Positions 33,742-47,640 of a DNA stretch of 64,000 nt are shown in pieces (the stretch's first letter is position 1; the number at the start of each line of letters is the position of its first letter). Origin of the DNA: Pycnopodia helianthoides (lineage: Eukaryota; Echinodermata; Asteroidea; Forcipulatida; Asteriidae). The translations under genes were made by a program, and so were the position numbers. The notes below the pieces were generated by a model. It saw only the letters and a program-made list of their open reading frames with translations, ran no database searches and was not told the origin of the DNA. Where the stretch lies: the NCBI GenBank assembly GCA_032158295.1, contig CM063261.1:2728001-2792000 (forward strand). Reading direction: 5' to 3'.

Positions 33742-35819
33742 CTGCAAAGGTGGGGGAAAAAAAATGATAGAACAGACACTTGTCAATAAATAGAGTGACA
33801 ACAAGAATTCTGCATACTTGATTGGGCTTCTTGATCTCCCCTCTTGACCAAACAACAGGATTACCTTCATTTGTAAAAGGTAAAAATCAATGAACACAAA
33901 CTGCCTTCCAAAAGGTGAAAGGAAGTTTAATCAAAAAACAATTATCGCAAATGTTACAATTCCGGAAAAAATTCTGCCAATAACTCAAACTCGACACCCG
34001 CCCAGCTTTTCATTTCGTAAGACTGTTTCATCTTCCCCATGGTCTCATCATCAAGAACAATAGACCAAATCCATTAAGCTCCGCCCCTTAATGCATGCAC
34101 CAATCAGAACGCGCGCCCAAAACTCGGACAAAAGGCAGGCACATTCTAACCATTTAGACTGCTGCGTGTCTTGAGTGTGCGGTGCAGAGCAAGTCGCATG
34201 CGTCGCAAATTACCTCCCACCAATATAGGCGCCGATGATAGACAGTCGCCATGGTTGGGTGGGGCTCACTTAGAGTCTACAGACACTCTGTACACCCTAC
34301 TGCAGGGTCTGGACATGCTGCTGCCCAGTGATGTACTGCTGTCCAGTGAACCTTCCAACCCTTGAGCCATTACCCATCTCCCCCCCCCCCAGGGATAACT
34401 CACTGCATAGAGCGATCCTTTTTAATAGCTCGACGCTCAAAGGGACAGGGCAGCACTCTTGTCTCTCAACGACATACTGCAAAGGCATATAAAAACAAAC
34501 GTCGCCCACTACATGTACATAGTTTTTCGCCGGCTGAGTGTTCCAGTGCTTTGTGTGAAGTAGAGAACTCTCGGAATGTTGTAGGATTTGAACTGACAGC
34601 GGCTGCCGGCAGTGGAACAGCCTGGATTTTAAGCTTTTAAACCAACCAAATCCTTTATTATAAACCACCACAGCTGTCAAGAAAACACAGGTTTCCTGTG
34701 TTACTCACGTTACATGTGACTGATCGTCGTGACTTGAGATGTTGAAATAAGTTACTGATGAGAATAAATTTCAGAGTGATCAGTCCAAGATCTATTTTAA
34801 GGATTTTTTCTAATACTCATGGTTAATGTATTGTATGCGACTTAATAGGGCGGTCGTAGTTTCATTCGTCTCCAAATGCATCTAATCTCCTTTCATGATT
34901 GCTAGTCCATCCATCCAGCCAATGAACTACGCGGCTCTTCTCCAACAAACCTACACGTACGGACAATTAATTTTTAGATGCGAAGCAATATCAAATACAC
35001 AGTCACTCTTTAGCTATGCCCAAACCAATTAGTTTGGCAAATCAATTTATTTGACAGTTAATTACCGCGACCCGAGAAATATCAAAATAACAATTAAAAA
35101 TTCATGACATGACGGGAAGTGAATAATGCATTCCGTGTTACTGGAAGACGATTATTCACGTTGTAGAAATAACATGAATCCAATTAACAAAGCAATCGCC
35201 CTCATAAGGAATAACATGTTAAGTACAGTATAGGATTAAAAAATGTATATTGATTGGTTTCAAACTGAAGGGCTGTCCGACATTGAAGTTCATATCATTA
35301 CCAGTCCTCCAGAGAAATGTTTCCATGTATAATAAACATGAATATGTAACGTCAAAGAGGAGAGAACAGCATTTGAAGATTGCCACAATTGAAAGAAAGA
35401 CCATTATGAACGTCCACAAAACCCTTGCCGAAAAAAAAACATAAGCACTTAAATAAGTAATTCCACTTTATCTAATTCTACTTTTCAATTTCTCAGCCTC
35501 TGCTCTTGGGTTTCTAATGCTGCCGTTGCGCTAGCTGCCAGTATGGAGAGTCCTTCCTTTTGTCCATTTCTTGTTATCGGTTTGCCTCCTCCCCTCTCTC
35601 TCTTTCCCCTTCCCCCTTCCCCCAAAGCCCATCCCCTCCCCCTAAACTGCGGTAGGATGGCTCTGTAGGAGTGCTGGTCACCTGTCCCGTCTTGCCGCTC
35701 ACTAGCGATTTGTTGTAACTTATTTATATTGCTTTTCTCTCTCCACTCTCTCTATTCATGTTTTTCCACTTGACTGCTTTTGTCCCCCTTGTATGCATGT
35801 ATGTGTGTTGTCTTGTCAT

Positions 35820-35930
35820 TTAGCCTTCGAGAAAGACTCTGCTAGGGTCGAAACGTCAGGCCACTAACTAATCTTTTGCATTTATACTACAGGTCCTTTT
35901 GGTTGGTAAGCAGTTTGCAACAGCTAATTC
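35820..35930 (+). repeat. Retroelement-like tail segment 'CTCTGCTAGGGTCGAAACGT'
   Basis: It shares ACTCTGCTAGGGTCxAAAC, then TTTTGGTTxGTAA and AGCAGTTTGCAA with 20170-20260. Phrases of this kind are common near the ends of retroelements in marine invertebrates; the class cannot be told from this fragment. Confidence 0.45.
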
Positions 35931-36569
35931 TAATTTCTTATTTATATTTTCATTAAAAAATTACGACAAATCCTTATTAGTGAGTGGCAAGATAAAAGAA
36001 ACAAGGGAAAACAAATATATGTTGTGTTCACTCGAACATAAACACCAAATTTTTCATTTGGATGTTGTGTATATTGAACACTTCAAGATGGAGAAGAACT
36101 TCATCCCCCAACTAGTGATGTAGTAGTCTCCCTTTAAAGCTACCCCCCTGGATGATCACCCTTTCCTTGATGAAAGGGTGAAGAAATCCATTTGTCCGCT
36201 GCCAAGCACCCTGTTTACTCCTACCCTGTAAAGTCGCATGAAGAAAGAAGAAAACGAAGAAGAAGAAGAAGAAGAAAAAAACCTATAATGCAAAAAAAAA
36301 TATGAAACAGGGAGAAAAAAAGAAGAAGCGGGTGAGGAGAATGAGGCAAAAAGATTGCGAAGGAAATGAAAACTGACACCTTGCCTTTGTGGTCTATCCC
36401 CTATGGTAACGTGTATAAATATACGCTGCTATGATCTAGATACTCGGCATGGGGGAGCAGGTTTCTGAGGAAGTTGCCGAGTATGACGTCATTATTTTGA
36501 AGCAGCAGCAGCATCTAAAAACATCATGGACCCGTCCTTTGAGCAAATTGAATGGGTGTATTTTAAGGT

Positions 36570-36930
36570 GTAACCCTCCCACTGTCTGACCAGTCAATAT
36601 CATCTAACTGTGATTTTCAAATAATAGATGCACCATGCCAGCCTGTAATAGGATGCATACATCATTTCGGTGAATGCCTCGAGGCAGTTCACAGTCAACC
36701 CTCCTACTGTCTGACCATTCAATATCATTATCAGTGGTTTTGATTTAAATAGATAAACTATGCAAAGCCTGCAATATTATATGTGGTGAATGCATCCACA
36801 CAATTTACAGTCAACCCTCCTACTGTCTGACCATTCAATATCATCCACTGTGATTTTGAATGAGCAGATAAATTATGCCAGACTGTACTAAGTTATCAAA
36901 CGGTGAATGCATACACAGTTACACAGTATT
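36570..36930 (+). repeat. ~120-bp tandem repeat, three copies
   Basis: Units start with GTCAACCCTCCTACTGTCTG at 36570 (variant), 36694 and 36810 and share GACCATTCAATATCAT, TTTTGA and GGTGAATGC. Confidence 0.85.
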
Positions 36931-39900
36931 CTGTGCACAGCTATGCCACCATACACAACCCTTCCAGTCAAATGGTTTCAAATGGTTGGTTCTCGATGGA
37001 GAATTTGACAAACCTATCACAGAGAGATAAGTAGATACATTCTAATCACCTATAGTTTCAGCATATTTGGGTTTTTTTATGGCTAAATTCATTCCAATCC
37101 TCTAGTTTTGAAGACATACAAGAACGTAAAAAAATACTTCATCCCGACCGATGTCATGAGTTTTCTTTTCCTCTCTGGTCTCTGCCTCTTTCTCTAGCTA
37201 GCTACTATATTGGTCAAGTTCCCTATGTGCTAAAGGCAGTTACATGTACATACCCATATAATGAACAAGGGACCTTCCAGCTTCTGTTGGGATATTGATT
37301 CGGATCAATTTCCAGGTCAGCCTGTCCATTTTTCCCAGGTCAGCCTGTCCAGGAATTAAGGTCACTAATAACGTACTTTTGACTCAGAATCTCGGCCATG
37401 TTAACCTGCAAAATGATTCCAGCTGACCCAGAAAAGGGTGTCGCCCCACACAGAGACCTTGCTCCGGGTCAATTTTGAATGATCAAGTACTTTATCTGAT
37501 CCAGGACCCTTTACAGTCCAGGAACAAGGTCGAGTTTTAGTTTAGGCGCTAAGCGAACTGTAAAATATATGTATGTCACTTGATAATTATGATTTTAAAA
37601 AACAGTTATTTAAAAACTTTGCTTGAATGAATTTATGCATACATTACCATTTGTTAATTGGTTTGTTCTATTTACTTATTCGTCCATTTATTCCCATTAT
37701 TTATTCATTTTATGTTTCAGTTACTTATTCATCATTCTCACCCAGGATATCCTTCTCATTTATGCCCGCTAAATATTACATGCTTCCCAATTATGCATCT
37801 GAGCTGACTGCATCGTAAATTTGTAAAAAAAAAACTCGCCGCCCTGTGACACCTTCCATCTTATAACACCTGCTGGAAAGAACAATATCTCCTGATTTGA
37901 TAATGACAGGTTTCTCATGGCCAGCGTTTACAATGGATAACTGTTACCTTGATTGGTTTCCCGCGCATAAATAGATTGTGTAATCCTTTACATGGTATAA
38001 CTCAGGCAATATCAGTTGTACCTGCCAGTGTCAACAGTAATGAAATCATGTGCCGTCATATTCTAGTGCATTGTCTCTAATGGAAGAATAGAAGAGGATG
38101 TACGTGTAGCCAAGGTTGGACGTCCCCTCGTTGTTTCAGTTCTGTTTTATGCAACGGAGGAGTCCAACCTGGCAGTGGCGTAAACCAGCCATTTTCATTT
38201 TGGGGTGGGGCTGGGGGGAGGAAGTGAAGGAGAAGAACAGACATAATTTGGTGGGGGGGGGGTATTTTATGTATTGAGTCATTCACTTTTGCATTTTCAA
38301 TCTCATTTTGGGGGACGGGCATGAGGGGGTAAGAGGGGAGGCAGAGAGGAGGCAAGGGTTCTAAATGTGGAGGGAAGGGCAAATTTTACAGTAGCATACA
38401 ATTTTCTGAGCACAAAAGAGCTTCGCTTCAAACCCCAATTGCAAACAGTTTGAATCGGGCTAACTGGCAAGTTTACGTACATACAGTTGTCAAGCATAAT
38501 GTGGTCACTGGATCTTTAGGTTTACTATTAAAATGAGGACTTCATCTTTCTTATCGTTTGAGCTTTGGGAAAAAAAAAATTCACCTGCGTTTCTCTGCAA
38601 GGAAAATTCTGCAGAAAAACCTGCCTCCTCACTGCATAAGTCCTCCAGATTGTATGTGATCTCTGAGGCTGCCGATTGTGATGGCACCTAACCCCCCAGC
38701 GTCTCTCCCCTTTGCCATCACGTTTGTATTTGCCATCATGTTCAGTAATGGACAACGGCGGAGAGGTCTGCCGAGGCACTTGATGAGCAGACATTACTGG
38801 GTCTCTCTCCTCCCTTCTGGATGTTATTCATCAAGTCATATTCAGAAAGCTGGTGACTCATTCAGACAGGGCTAGAATTTGGGGGGAAACCCACAAGACC
38901 GCAGGGCTTGTAGCTAAAAATGATTTACTGGACCAGAATTTTGAGTACAAGACCAGAATTGAAGTGAGAAGAAAAAAGCCTAAACAGGTTAATATTTGAA
39001 CTGTTTGAATTAGAAAAAAGCACTAAGAGAAGATTGATCTCTTTTGTATATTATGGGTATGTAGTCTTTGATAATCAACAGAATTGTATTTATCAGACTG
39101 AAAGTCAACATTTGAACACAAACACAAGACCGCCGGACTTGTCCGAACATGAGTTTACTGGCCCAATGCTAAAATCACTGGCCACGGGCCTGCGGTCCAG
39201 TGTCAAATTCGAGCCCTGATTCAGGGCTGGAAAACGGACGGACGGCAGGCCCAGAGTCCAAGTCATTTTACCGTTGGGCCAATAACCTCAAAAACCAAAC
39301 GAGTCCAACGCCAACAGTCCAGTGGTTTTTTTATTTATTTATTTATTTTTAGTTGTGGGGGGGGGGCAGGTTGCAGCAAAAAAAGTATGTGCTTTTGTGA
39401 GTGATTCCAATCAAGTGTGGAAATCTGTCTCACACATGTAATCATCATTTAGAGTTGTCCAGGGAAGGATGCACGGCTTCCCCCACGCTATTTGCTGTTC
39501 CAACCTTCGCATCCCAGTGTGTCGGTTTTCACCAAACGAGAAACAGACCGACTTATCTAGTTACAGTTGAAAGGCACATTTTACATGCCGTTTACATAAA
39601 AGCACACAATGTACCGTACATATTACGTGATCGGGCATGTCCTCTGCAAATTTCGTTTTCCTCTAGTGTTGTCATTGTACCGTGGACACACTCTTTGAAA
39701 ACGGGACTGCATATCCAATGAGATTATCCGTATGCTGCCACCATGTATGTCATGTTCCCTACATATAAATTGTGTACACTGGTGATGATAGCTCAAATGT
39801 ACAATCCATAAAACAGAGACCCGACTATTTTTTCCTCCTAACCTCAGATTGGGGACAGTGCTTTACGAGGAAGAAAAAAACAAGGTGTCGATTTCAAAAA

Positions 39901-40311
39901 TTGAAACCGTAGCCCTATTCAATAAATTCTAAATGTCAAAATACATGTACTACATGTATGTTCGAGTACACGTAACTAATTTATTAGTATTACTAATACA
40001 ACATGCACAGTGTCTAGACCAAATCAGTTTGTGTCATTTGCATAATATGTCATGTACCTAGCCCTGATACTTCGCTGTTGTCCACGTACATGTACAGTGT
40101 ATGTCTAATCATGTACATGTAGGTTTTTATTTCTGGTGATACAGACTCTACAAACTGACAAACCTAATTGTAAATTAGAATTATAGCATCTCCGAGGTTC
40201 CAGGTCTAGAATAAGGGGGAACCCCACGCCCAGAGGCTACTTTCGGGATGTTCACATTGGTCAAATCTCATCCTTGGGGAGAGAACAAGACATTTTTTTG
40301 TTTAAAAGAAC

Positions 40312-40795
40312 ACCTCCATGAGGAAAATGCAAAATTCTACTTGAGCAATTCAAGGGCACCGCGGGGCAATGACCAGGGGGGCGTGGGGGCAATTTCCTCC
40401 GTGTACCAGGTCAGCGTACCCAGATTTTACCACCATCACTGGGACGTATAACGCTTGCACACGCTTCACGCGCAGGTTTTATCCCTTGCGTTGCGTTGAC
40501 GCTTTTGCTCACTTGCGCCACCATCATTGGCAGCAGATGCTTGTGAATGATGCGGGCAACCTCCATAAGGAAAACGCAAAAATTCTATTGAGCAATTCAA
40601 GGGCACCGCGGGGCAATGACCAGGGGGGCGTGGGGGCAATTTCCTCTGCGTACCAGGTCAGCGTACCCAGATTTTACTACCATCACTGGGACGTATAACG
40701 CTCGCACACGCTTCACGCGCAGGTTTACCCCGCGTTGCATTGACGCTTTTGTTTAATTGCGCCACCATCATTAGCAGAAGATGCTTGCGATGCGT
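40312..40795 (+). repeat. 247-bp tandem duplication, GC-rich
   Basis: Copies start ACCTCCATxAGGAAAA at 40312 and 40559. Shared blocks include GAGCAATTCAAGGGCACCGC, 'GGTCAGCGTACCCAGATTTT' and CGCTTCACGCGCAGGTTT. About 90% identical by eye. It is GC-rich against the surroundings and CpG-containing. Confidence 0.88.
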
Positions 40796-41699
40796 AACAA
40801 AATTATATGCTGGGCACAATGTACGGCACATTGCCAAACCCAGCAGCGAGGGCACACGATTGTGCCTCAAATTCATCTGAAAGGGAAAGATTTGTAGGCT
40901 ATGCATACATGTACACAACAACGCTTGTACTACAATCTGACGGTTGCTTGATCCACGTTATGTACATGAACAAGAACGATCCTTTTGATCGGGTTCCGAT
41001 CAGCATGTCCCCATATGAAAAAAAAAAAAAAAAAAAAAAAAAAACCACACAGCCATCCGATCTGCTTAAATGAAATGAACGTTCATGTATTACGTGTCTT
41101 CATTTTGTTTGTCTCTATAGAAACCGGAGGTGAAGAGTCCACAACCCTCTTAAGGTTCCTACGCTGAATATGATGAGCTAGATTAAAGTAAATGTCAACC
41201 AGATATAAACGCCACAACACGCTGTCCGCGTTATGGTCATGAATATTCATGAGGGAATCAACATTAAAGGAAAAAGTACTTCTTAGTTGTCGTTTTTTTA
41301 ACACTTTTGTTGGAAGAGGGAGTGAGCCTTGGACCCTTTAGTTTTTTTAATTACAAGATGACTTCACTGTACCGATGTGAAAAAACGTCATCAAATTAAT
41401 TGGTAATGTTTCAGTGAAAACAATGAAAATATATTTATGCGTTTGTCAGGGATTGATTAGCATAATTATATTGATGTTAAATATTGATGTTCATTGATTG
41501 TAAGTGTAACAGTCGGGTCTTCAAATGTTATTTCCTTGACTTCATGGCAATTTTTCAGACAGACTGATTTCTCTGGAGGAATGGTACATGGACTTTACAA
41601 TCAGAGAGCGTTCATACTGAAAAAGCATTTTTTAATTTTTGTTTACCAATCCTGTCATTTGCCATTATTAACCGTAGAGGGCCCAAGTCCTTCACCATC

Positions 41700-42020
41700 C
41701 TCATTGCCAAAGTGCAGGATTGAGAAGGATTTGGGCTTTTAGGGATCTGCAACACACGAGGATTTAGAAGGGTTTGGGCCACAATGAGTTTTTGTTAGGG
41801 TAGGACTTAGCAGGACCTGGTCTATCGGGCTGTTTTTACATAGGAGGATTTAGAAGGTTTTAGGTCTTATGCAGCTTAGCCAAAATAGGATTCTGAAGGT
41901 TTTGGGCTTTTAGTTGACTCTCTAACTTCTGTCTCAAAAGGATTTCGAAGGATTTGGGCTAATATGTATATTTACAATAAGGAGAAGGATATAGAAGGAT
42001 TTGGGCACTTTAGGTTTTTG
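41700..42020 (+). repeat. Degenerate ~45-bp tandem repeat ('GAAGGATTTGGGC')
   Basis: The core GAAGGATTTGGGC or a near variant occurs at about 41723, 41767, 41852, 41895, 41947 and 41994, spaced 43-52 bp with one unit missing. Confidence 0.75.
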
Positions 42021-43373
42021 CACTTGGGGTCGAACGAATGACAGTTGAAGAAATTGAGAACAAAATTGTTCGTTCGTGCTGCAGTTTTAAAACAGATGTT
42101 TTACTCAGATGTGAAAATGCATACATGGTATGCAAAATGCGTACAGGTTGGCAGGTCTGCAATTCTTGCTATATTTTCTATTGCGTAAAACTTCAATTTT
42201 CAAATAGTGTAAAATGCAAGAAAATGAGAACAAAATCTGCAGAAGTGCAGGTTTACGTGTGATCTCTTCAAAGTAGAAGACGTCATCTTAGAGAGAAACG
42301 AGCCGCGAAGCAGAGTCTCAAGATTTCAAACAGCACACTGCAAATGTGAGGAGACACTAAGAACAAAGAGGAAAAACATCTTAGAAAAGAGCAAAAGTCG
42401 AGTTTCCACTTTCTTTCTGCTGAATGCCTCCTTCATAATATACTGTTTCAAATGTCAAAACTTATCTCATCTCTAGTTGTCTTTTTTCTTTTTCTTGGGG
42501 CTGGAAGAGGGAGACAAAGAAATCTGTCCCTTTTTATCAATTAGCCTGCACTGTGAATCCAGCACCGATAGTATCTAGACATTATAATGGTCTGTAGAGG
42601 AAAATATTGACAAGTTTGATAATCTAATTATATGGTTTTACATACATCTCAACTCTACTCCCAAACTGCGTATAAATAATGCATGGCGCACAACACTATA
42701 TCCATCTGCTTCATATGCAATCTTTTGTCATGCAGAAAGACAACGAGACCTCACCATTGGCCGGCCGAGGGAAAGATCATAGGATTCGCAGACTTAAAGA
42801 GAGAACCCCTAAACGGAAATATGAATAATCTTAAAGGTATTCTCCAGGATTGGCGGAGCTGACAAAGTAGTCGCAGACAGCGTCCGTGTTTTGTGTCCGT
42901 GTTTTGTGTGATCACCCACATAGAAGATTATAACATGTAAAAATTTGGGCTTAATCCGTAATCTTTTGTTTTATTGCTTACAGTTACAGCCTTTTGTTGC
43001 TGTGAAAAAGCACTTTGTGTGCCTGGGAGAAAGGCGTAGAACCTTACGCCCTTAATTCTTCCGGGGCACGTGACGATGTTAACAACATCAAGAGATCAAA
43101 ATCAGGGGGGAAAGAAAAAACCTTCCACTTTTCCTTTAATGTTTACTGTGAATTCAGAATAAGTCTCTTGGAGTCATATTCCAACATTGAATTTGCACAC
43201 AGCGATCCCCAAGATCGAATACATGCATCTTAATTTGGACAAACCCGCATCGCCAACCCATTGTATGGAGATTCTCCTCTGACAAATGTAAAACTATTAC
43301 AGCACCTTCCCCAGAAATGTTTATGTCTGGAGGTTTTGTTTTCATACGGATGTGGCATCCATTTCTTTCTTTG

Positions 43374-43541
43374 GGAGAGGGGGGGAGGGAAGGGGGGGGA
43401 AGGGGGGGGAAGGGGAGGGGAAGGGGGAAGGGGAAGGGGGAAGGGGAAGGGGGAAGGAAGGGGGAAGGGGGGAAGGGGGAGAGGAGGGGAAGAAGGGGAA
43501 GGGGGAAGGGGAAGGGGGGAAGGGGGGAAGGGGGAAGGAAA
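43374..43541 (+). repeat. Pure purine tract of G and A, ~165 bp
   Basis: Almost entirely GGGGAA/GGGGGAAG units on the plus strand. It is a polypurine-polypyrimidine mirror-like tract able to form triplex or G-quadruplex structures. Open frames on both strands are low-complexity artefacts. Confidence 0.95.
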
Positions 43542-43582
43542 CAAAAAACTTGACAGACATTGTACAGCTGTAGGCCCTATTC

Positions 43583-43720
43583 TTTTTTCATGTAGAGCGG
43601 CAACACGATTCCAGAGGTCGCAGGTTCAAGTCCCCTATAGTAAATGTTTCTTTGTTCAACCCAAATTATTTGAAATTTACCCACTCAAGTTTCCCTTGTG
43701 GCCTAATACAAGAAAGAGGT
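43583..43720 (+). mobile_element. tRNA-derived SINE copy
   Basis: GTAGAGCGGCAACACG (end of the A-box half), CAGAGGTCGCAGGTTCAAGT (B box), then TTTCTTTGTTCAACCCAAAT and a diverged 3' end. It follows a purine tract and cannot fold into a complete tRNA. Confidence 0.65.
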
Positions 43721-43798
43721 AGTGTAACAAATTTATCTGAGAAGTGAAAGTTAGCAATAGCAGGAAGCCGTCATACATGTAAGTTCGATAAATCACAA

Positions 43799-44045
43799 CG
43801 TATCACTAGTGGTATATTGTCTCTGATTGGTGTGTTTAAAAAACCAGTGCACGGCTTGACAGCGTATCACTGGTAACCTGTCTCTGATTGGTGTATTTAA
43901 AAACCTGTGCACAGCTTGACAGCGTATCACTGTTAACCTGTCTCTGATTGGTGTATTTCAAAAACCTGTGCACAGCTTGACAGCGTATCACTGTTAACCT
44001 GTCTCTGATTGGTGCGTTAAAAAAACTTGTGTCTGGCTTGATATA
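43799..44045 (+). repeat. ~62-bp tandem repeat, four copies
   Basis: Units begin CGTATCACT at 43799, 43863, 43923 and 43984 and contain TGTCTCTGATTGGTGTATTT and GTGCACAGCTTGACAG. The last is truncated and diverged. Confidence 0.9.
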
Positions 44046-46195
44046 CCACCGAACACAGAGTCCATCAATTGTCCCACTATCCTACCAACTGAACAAGTCT
44101 GGTCAAGTGTTTTTTCCCCCAAAAAATGTTTTTAAAGATTGACAATTGAGTATTTTAATAGCTTCTTAAAGCCAAACCTCTAAAAAGTTCAGCGAATTGA
44201 AGAGAAATCTTTAACCTACCCTTAAGTGATTTCCTAGGATCCTTCCTCAATCTCCAAACTCAAACTGTCGGACTCTGATTATGGAGATGATTATACCTGA
44301 TCCCCACGCGGAGCACGAACAGTTAACTAGTGCAGAACTCATCAGTCCACCAGAATCAAACGCAACGGCGTACGGGTAAAAACCAAATAGGAATCCAACC
44401 AAAAAGTGCAGTGGGATTTGGAAGGGATGGAAATAGTGTTCAATGGACTTGTACAACTTTTTTCCCCAGTCTTGTGTAAATACGGAGCTACTATACCTTT
44501 GGGGGTCATATGGAAGCCCTGATATAGTGTGCAGATTTCACTGCATGCACCTCAAAACCACACCTCAGAATTGAACCTGAATTTAAATAAAAAAACTGAG
44601 CGAACAAAAAAAAATCTGTATTTTACAAGCCTTGAAAAACTAGGGCATCTTTTCTTTTCTATTGACGATGTCATGCACTCCCACTTAAAGCGAAACGCTT
44701 TCATTTTGAATGTGTACGGTTTAGTCTGAACAACGGACGTTTGAAAATCTAGGTCACCCAAGACTCTGTGGGTTTCAAAAAGGAGGTAAAATGAATGTCA
44801 ATGCGTTTATACTGTGGATGAAAACTCGTATGCAACTGGGAGCCAGGATGGCTTTTTTATAGATTTGATTACACCTTTATGGAGCATGCTTCATCCATGT
44901 TACCAAAAAACAAAAAACTGCTTTAGCAAGCTGCTATTGCCTGCTGGACGATGTACTGTACGCGTAAAGGTCAACAATTATTTGAAATTTAAAAAAACGC
45001 GTTCAGAAATTAAGTTTTCTTGCATAATGCCCCCCCCCCCCCTCAAAAAATCTCCTTTGTCAGGACATACGTTAACTAAAAAGAAAGGCCATTTTCCCTT
45101 GGTTAAAAATCCACTTGGAACAGGGAAAGATGGCCATTGAATCAGTGACCTCCAATCTGTGTACCACTTCTGATCTATAATGATTATTGATTTAGTGAGG
45201 TGTCCGTATTTTTAAAAAGATGTCCGATGACAACTTTTTATCAGTTTGCTTTGTTCTGATGTGAGTAACTTCTCGGAAGATGAGAGAGCAAACGCAGGAG
45301 TTCAAAGAAGCTCGTGAACTCGCTAGTTTTGAAATGCTACATTTAGCTGCCAGCAGATGTAACTTCACTTGAAAGTACAGGGCTAAACCTAAAATGTAGA
45401 TTGTGGCATCTACATGGTGAAATATTCAAACATGGATTCAGCTGGAATCAGTACGGAACTCGTTTCAGGGTAAGAAGTCACACGTTTGACAGGCCGAGGA
45501 CTCAAAGTTCTCGTTAGAGATTCTTACAGTATTCATGAGTTTGGGACAGGTTTACATTTGGTTGCCTTCTTGGAAGATGTCCTAAGAATGTGAGAAGAGA
45601 GACGGCGGGGGGAAATAGGCAACTTTACATTCTCAAGGTTTAGGCTATAGTTCACTTAATTCTCTTCTATATCCTCACCGCTGTCATGAACCGACAAATG
45701 TGTCAAAAATCACAAAACGTCAGTCATAGCTGCTAACATTTTCAGCAAGTTTCAGAACGTAACATGAAAAAGGTTTCGTAATACACTAATTAGCATGACT
45801 AACGAATCACTAGATTTGCCATTTTGTGTTTTCACAAAGTGAAGTCAAGATTCACCACTTTGTCCATTGAAATACACAGCACTGACACAGAGCCAAACAG
45901 GTGTGGTATGACTTTTGCTTTTTCCTGAAACCAGCGAATCTGTTGACCTATATGTAGGTTTAGCATTTTCATGAACCAAATCTCGATGCAATGTTTGTAC
46001 ACAGCGCCGTAGTGGAAGTGTGCCCCTTTTTCTTTGTTTAGGTTTTCACGAAGTGGCGAATGCGTTTAGGCATGAGAACTCGTCAAAACAGTCGTAACAT
46101 TGAAAACAAATTCACAGTTCTGTATGTCTGGGGAAGTCAGCTTTTTGGGGGAAATATAAAAAACTATTAAGAAGTTTCCGCAGTTGGTTCTTAGG

Positions 46196-46352
46196 TCTGG
46201 AATTTCATCTCATAAAGGGCAAGGCCATTTTGTAAAGGGCACTTCGATTGGAAAATCTTAAAGTCTATGGGAAAGTTTTGAAGGGGGCACCAAGGCCAAG
46301 ACTAGGGCAACGGAAGCCATGGCCTCCATGGCCTCCGTGGGATTCCAGGCCT
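46196..46352 (+). repeat. Dispersed 'GAGGGCAAGGCC' repeat, copy 3
   Basis: GGAATTTCATCTCATAAAGG, AGGGCAAGGCCATTTTG, AAAGTTTTGAAGGGGGCACC, then repeated CATGGCCTCC and CCAGGCCTGG. About 630 bp from an inverted copy at 46985-47135. Confidence 0.8.
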
Positions 46353-46984
46353 GGGTTCAACTTCAGATGTGATTTTCTCCAAAAAATTGAATTTGGGCCG
46401 TTGGACCAGACTCGCCACTTCATGAAAACGGTGACGATGTGTCTTCCGGGAGGGGTGAACCTAAGGTCAATTGTCTTCGAAAATGGGAGGGTGCCACCTT
46501 TCTGTTCTTTTAGGTGAAGACTGCGACTCTCAAGGCCCCTGGAAGACCACTCAAGGTGAGATCTTTCAAATACAGGGAGGGGGGGGGGGTTGGGTTGAGG
46601 AGAGAAGTATTCACACATTGTAGAAATTGACAATTATTGATCTTGAGTTTGGAATGCAATCTGTATCAGTGGAACAGGTAAGGAGATCCAAAGAGAGGCA
46701 GTGCGTGGGAAGAGGCTGGATGAGCACCTCATGCGTAATATTTCCTTGGGGGGCAGTTACTGTGGAGGAGCACCAACAGAAAAAGCGTGCCTTAACGGCA
46801 AAGGTATACGGCTACACTGTACCATGTAAATGGAACAACCGTTGACAAACCGATTTTCTGGGTCCGCAAATTTGTCTTCATGTGGCACGGCAACTGAAGG
46901 ACATTTGAGTCAAGTGTTAAAAGAAACTGCGCATTTTTCAGGTACAATTTTTCATTTCATTGACAAAGGATAGTGCTGAGGAGA

Positions 46985-47135
46985 ACACAGGTCTGAAACT
47001 ACACGGAAGCCATGGCCTCTGTTGCCCTGTTCTTGGCCTTGGTGCCCCTTTAAAAGTTTCCAGTAGACTTTATGATTTTCAACGGTAGTGCCCTTTGCAA
47101 AATGAAAACGGCCTTGCCCTCTCCAAGCCTGAGAA
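46985..47135 (-). repeat. Dispersed 'GAGGGCAAGGCC' repeat, copy 4
   Basis: Inverted copy with GGCCTTGGTGCCCC, GACTTTATGATTTTC, GTGCCCTTTGCAAAATG and GGCCTTGCCCTCTCC in reversed family order. Confidence 0.8.
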
Positions 47136-47640
47136 CAAAATAGCGAGGAAAGACTCTCATCCGCCATGACAAGTGAAGCCTTACCGTCATCATAGTTTTA
47201 ATTCACTGGTACTTGTCATCATCAACCAACGCAGCCATCAACAAGCAATTTAGCATCCAAGCATCCTCACTGCATAAATTACCCTTGATTGATTACCAGT
47301 TAGGATTCCTGGCCGGTAACCTACAACCTCCTCATTCCCACCCATAGTGCACAGTGAGTACCCAATGCTGTACAAATCAAGTGGAAAGAATGGTGGATGG
47401 GATGACCCCTATACCTGTCCACGCATAACTAATGAGAATCCAGGGAATACATCACAAACCCAGGTCAGTCATAACGACACGGCTGTCCATCTGTCCGTTC
47501 CATCCCAGGACTCTGTCATTCATTAAAAATTTACTCTTCTGCAGTCAAATTTATAAAAAATACTGCTAAAATCTTGATGAATCCGAGTTCTCATATAAAG
47601 TCTACAAAGGTCCAAAGTATGGCCTTCCACTACTGTTTCT

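Noticed and set aside
43261..43722. 153-codon Gly/Glu/Arg-rich open frame and its mirrors on both strands
   Set aside because: It is produced by the pure purine tract, with open frames in several phases at once, the sign of low complexity rather than coding.
46265..46633. 122-codon minus-strand open frame
   Set aside because: Half of it lies in the 'GAGGGCAAGGCC' dispersed repeat; no protein family seen.
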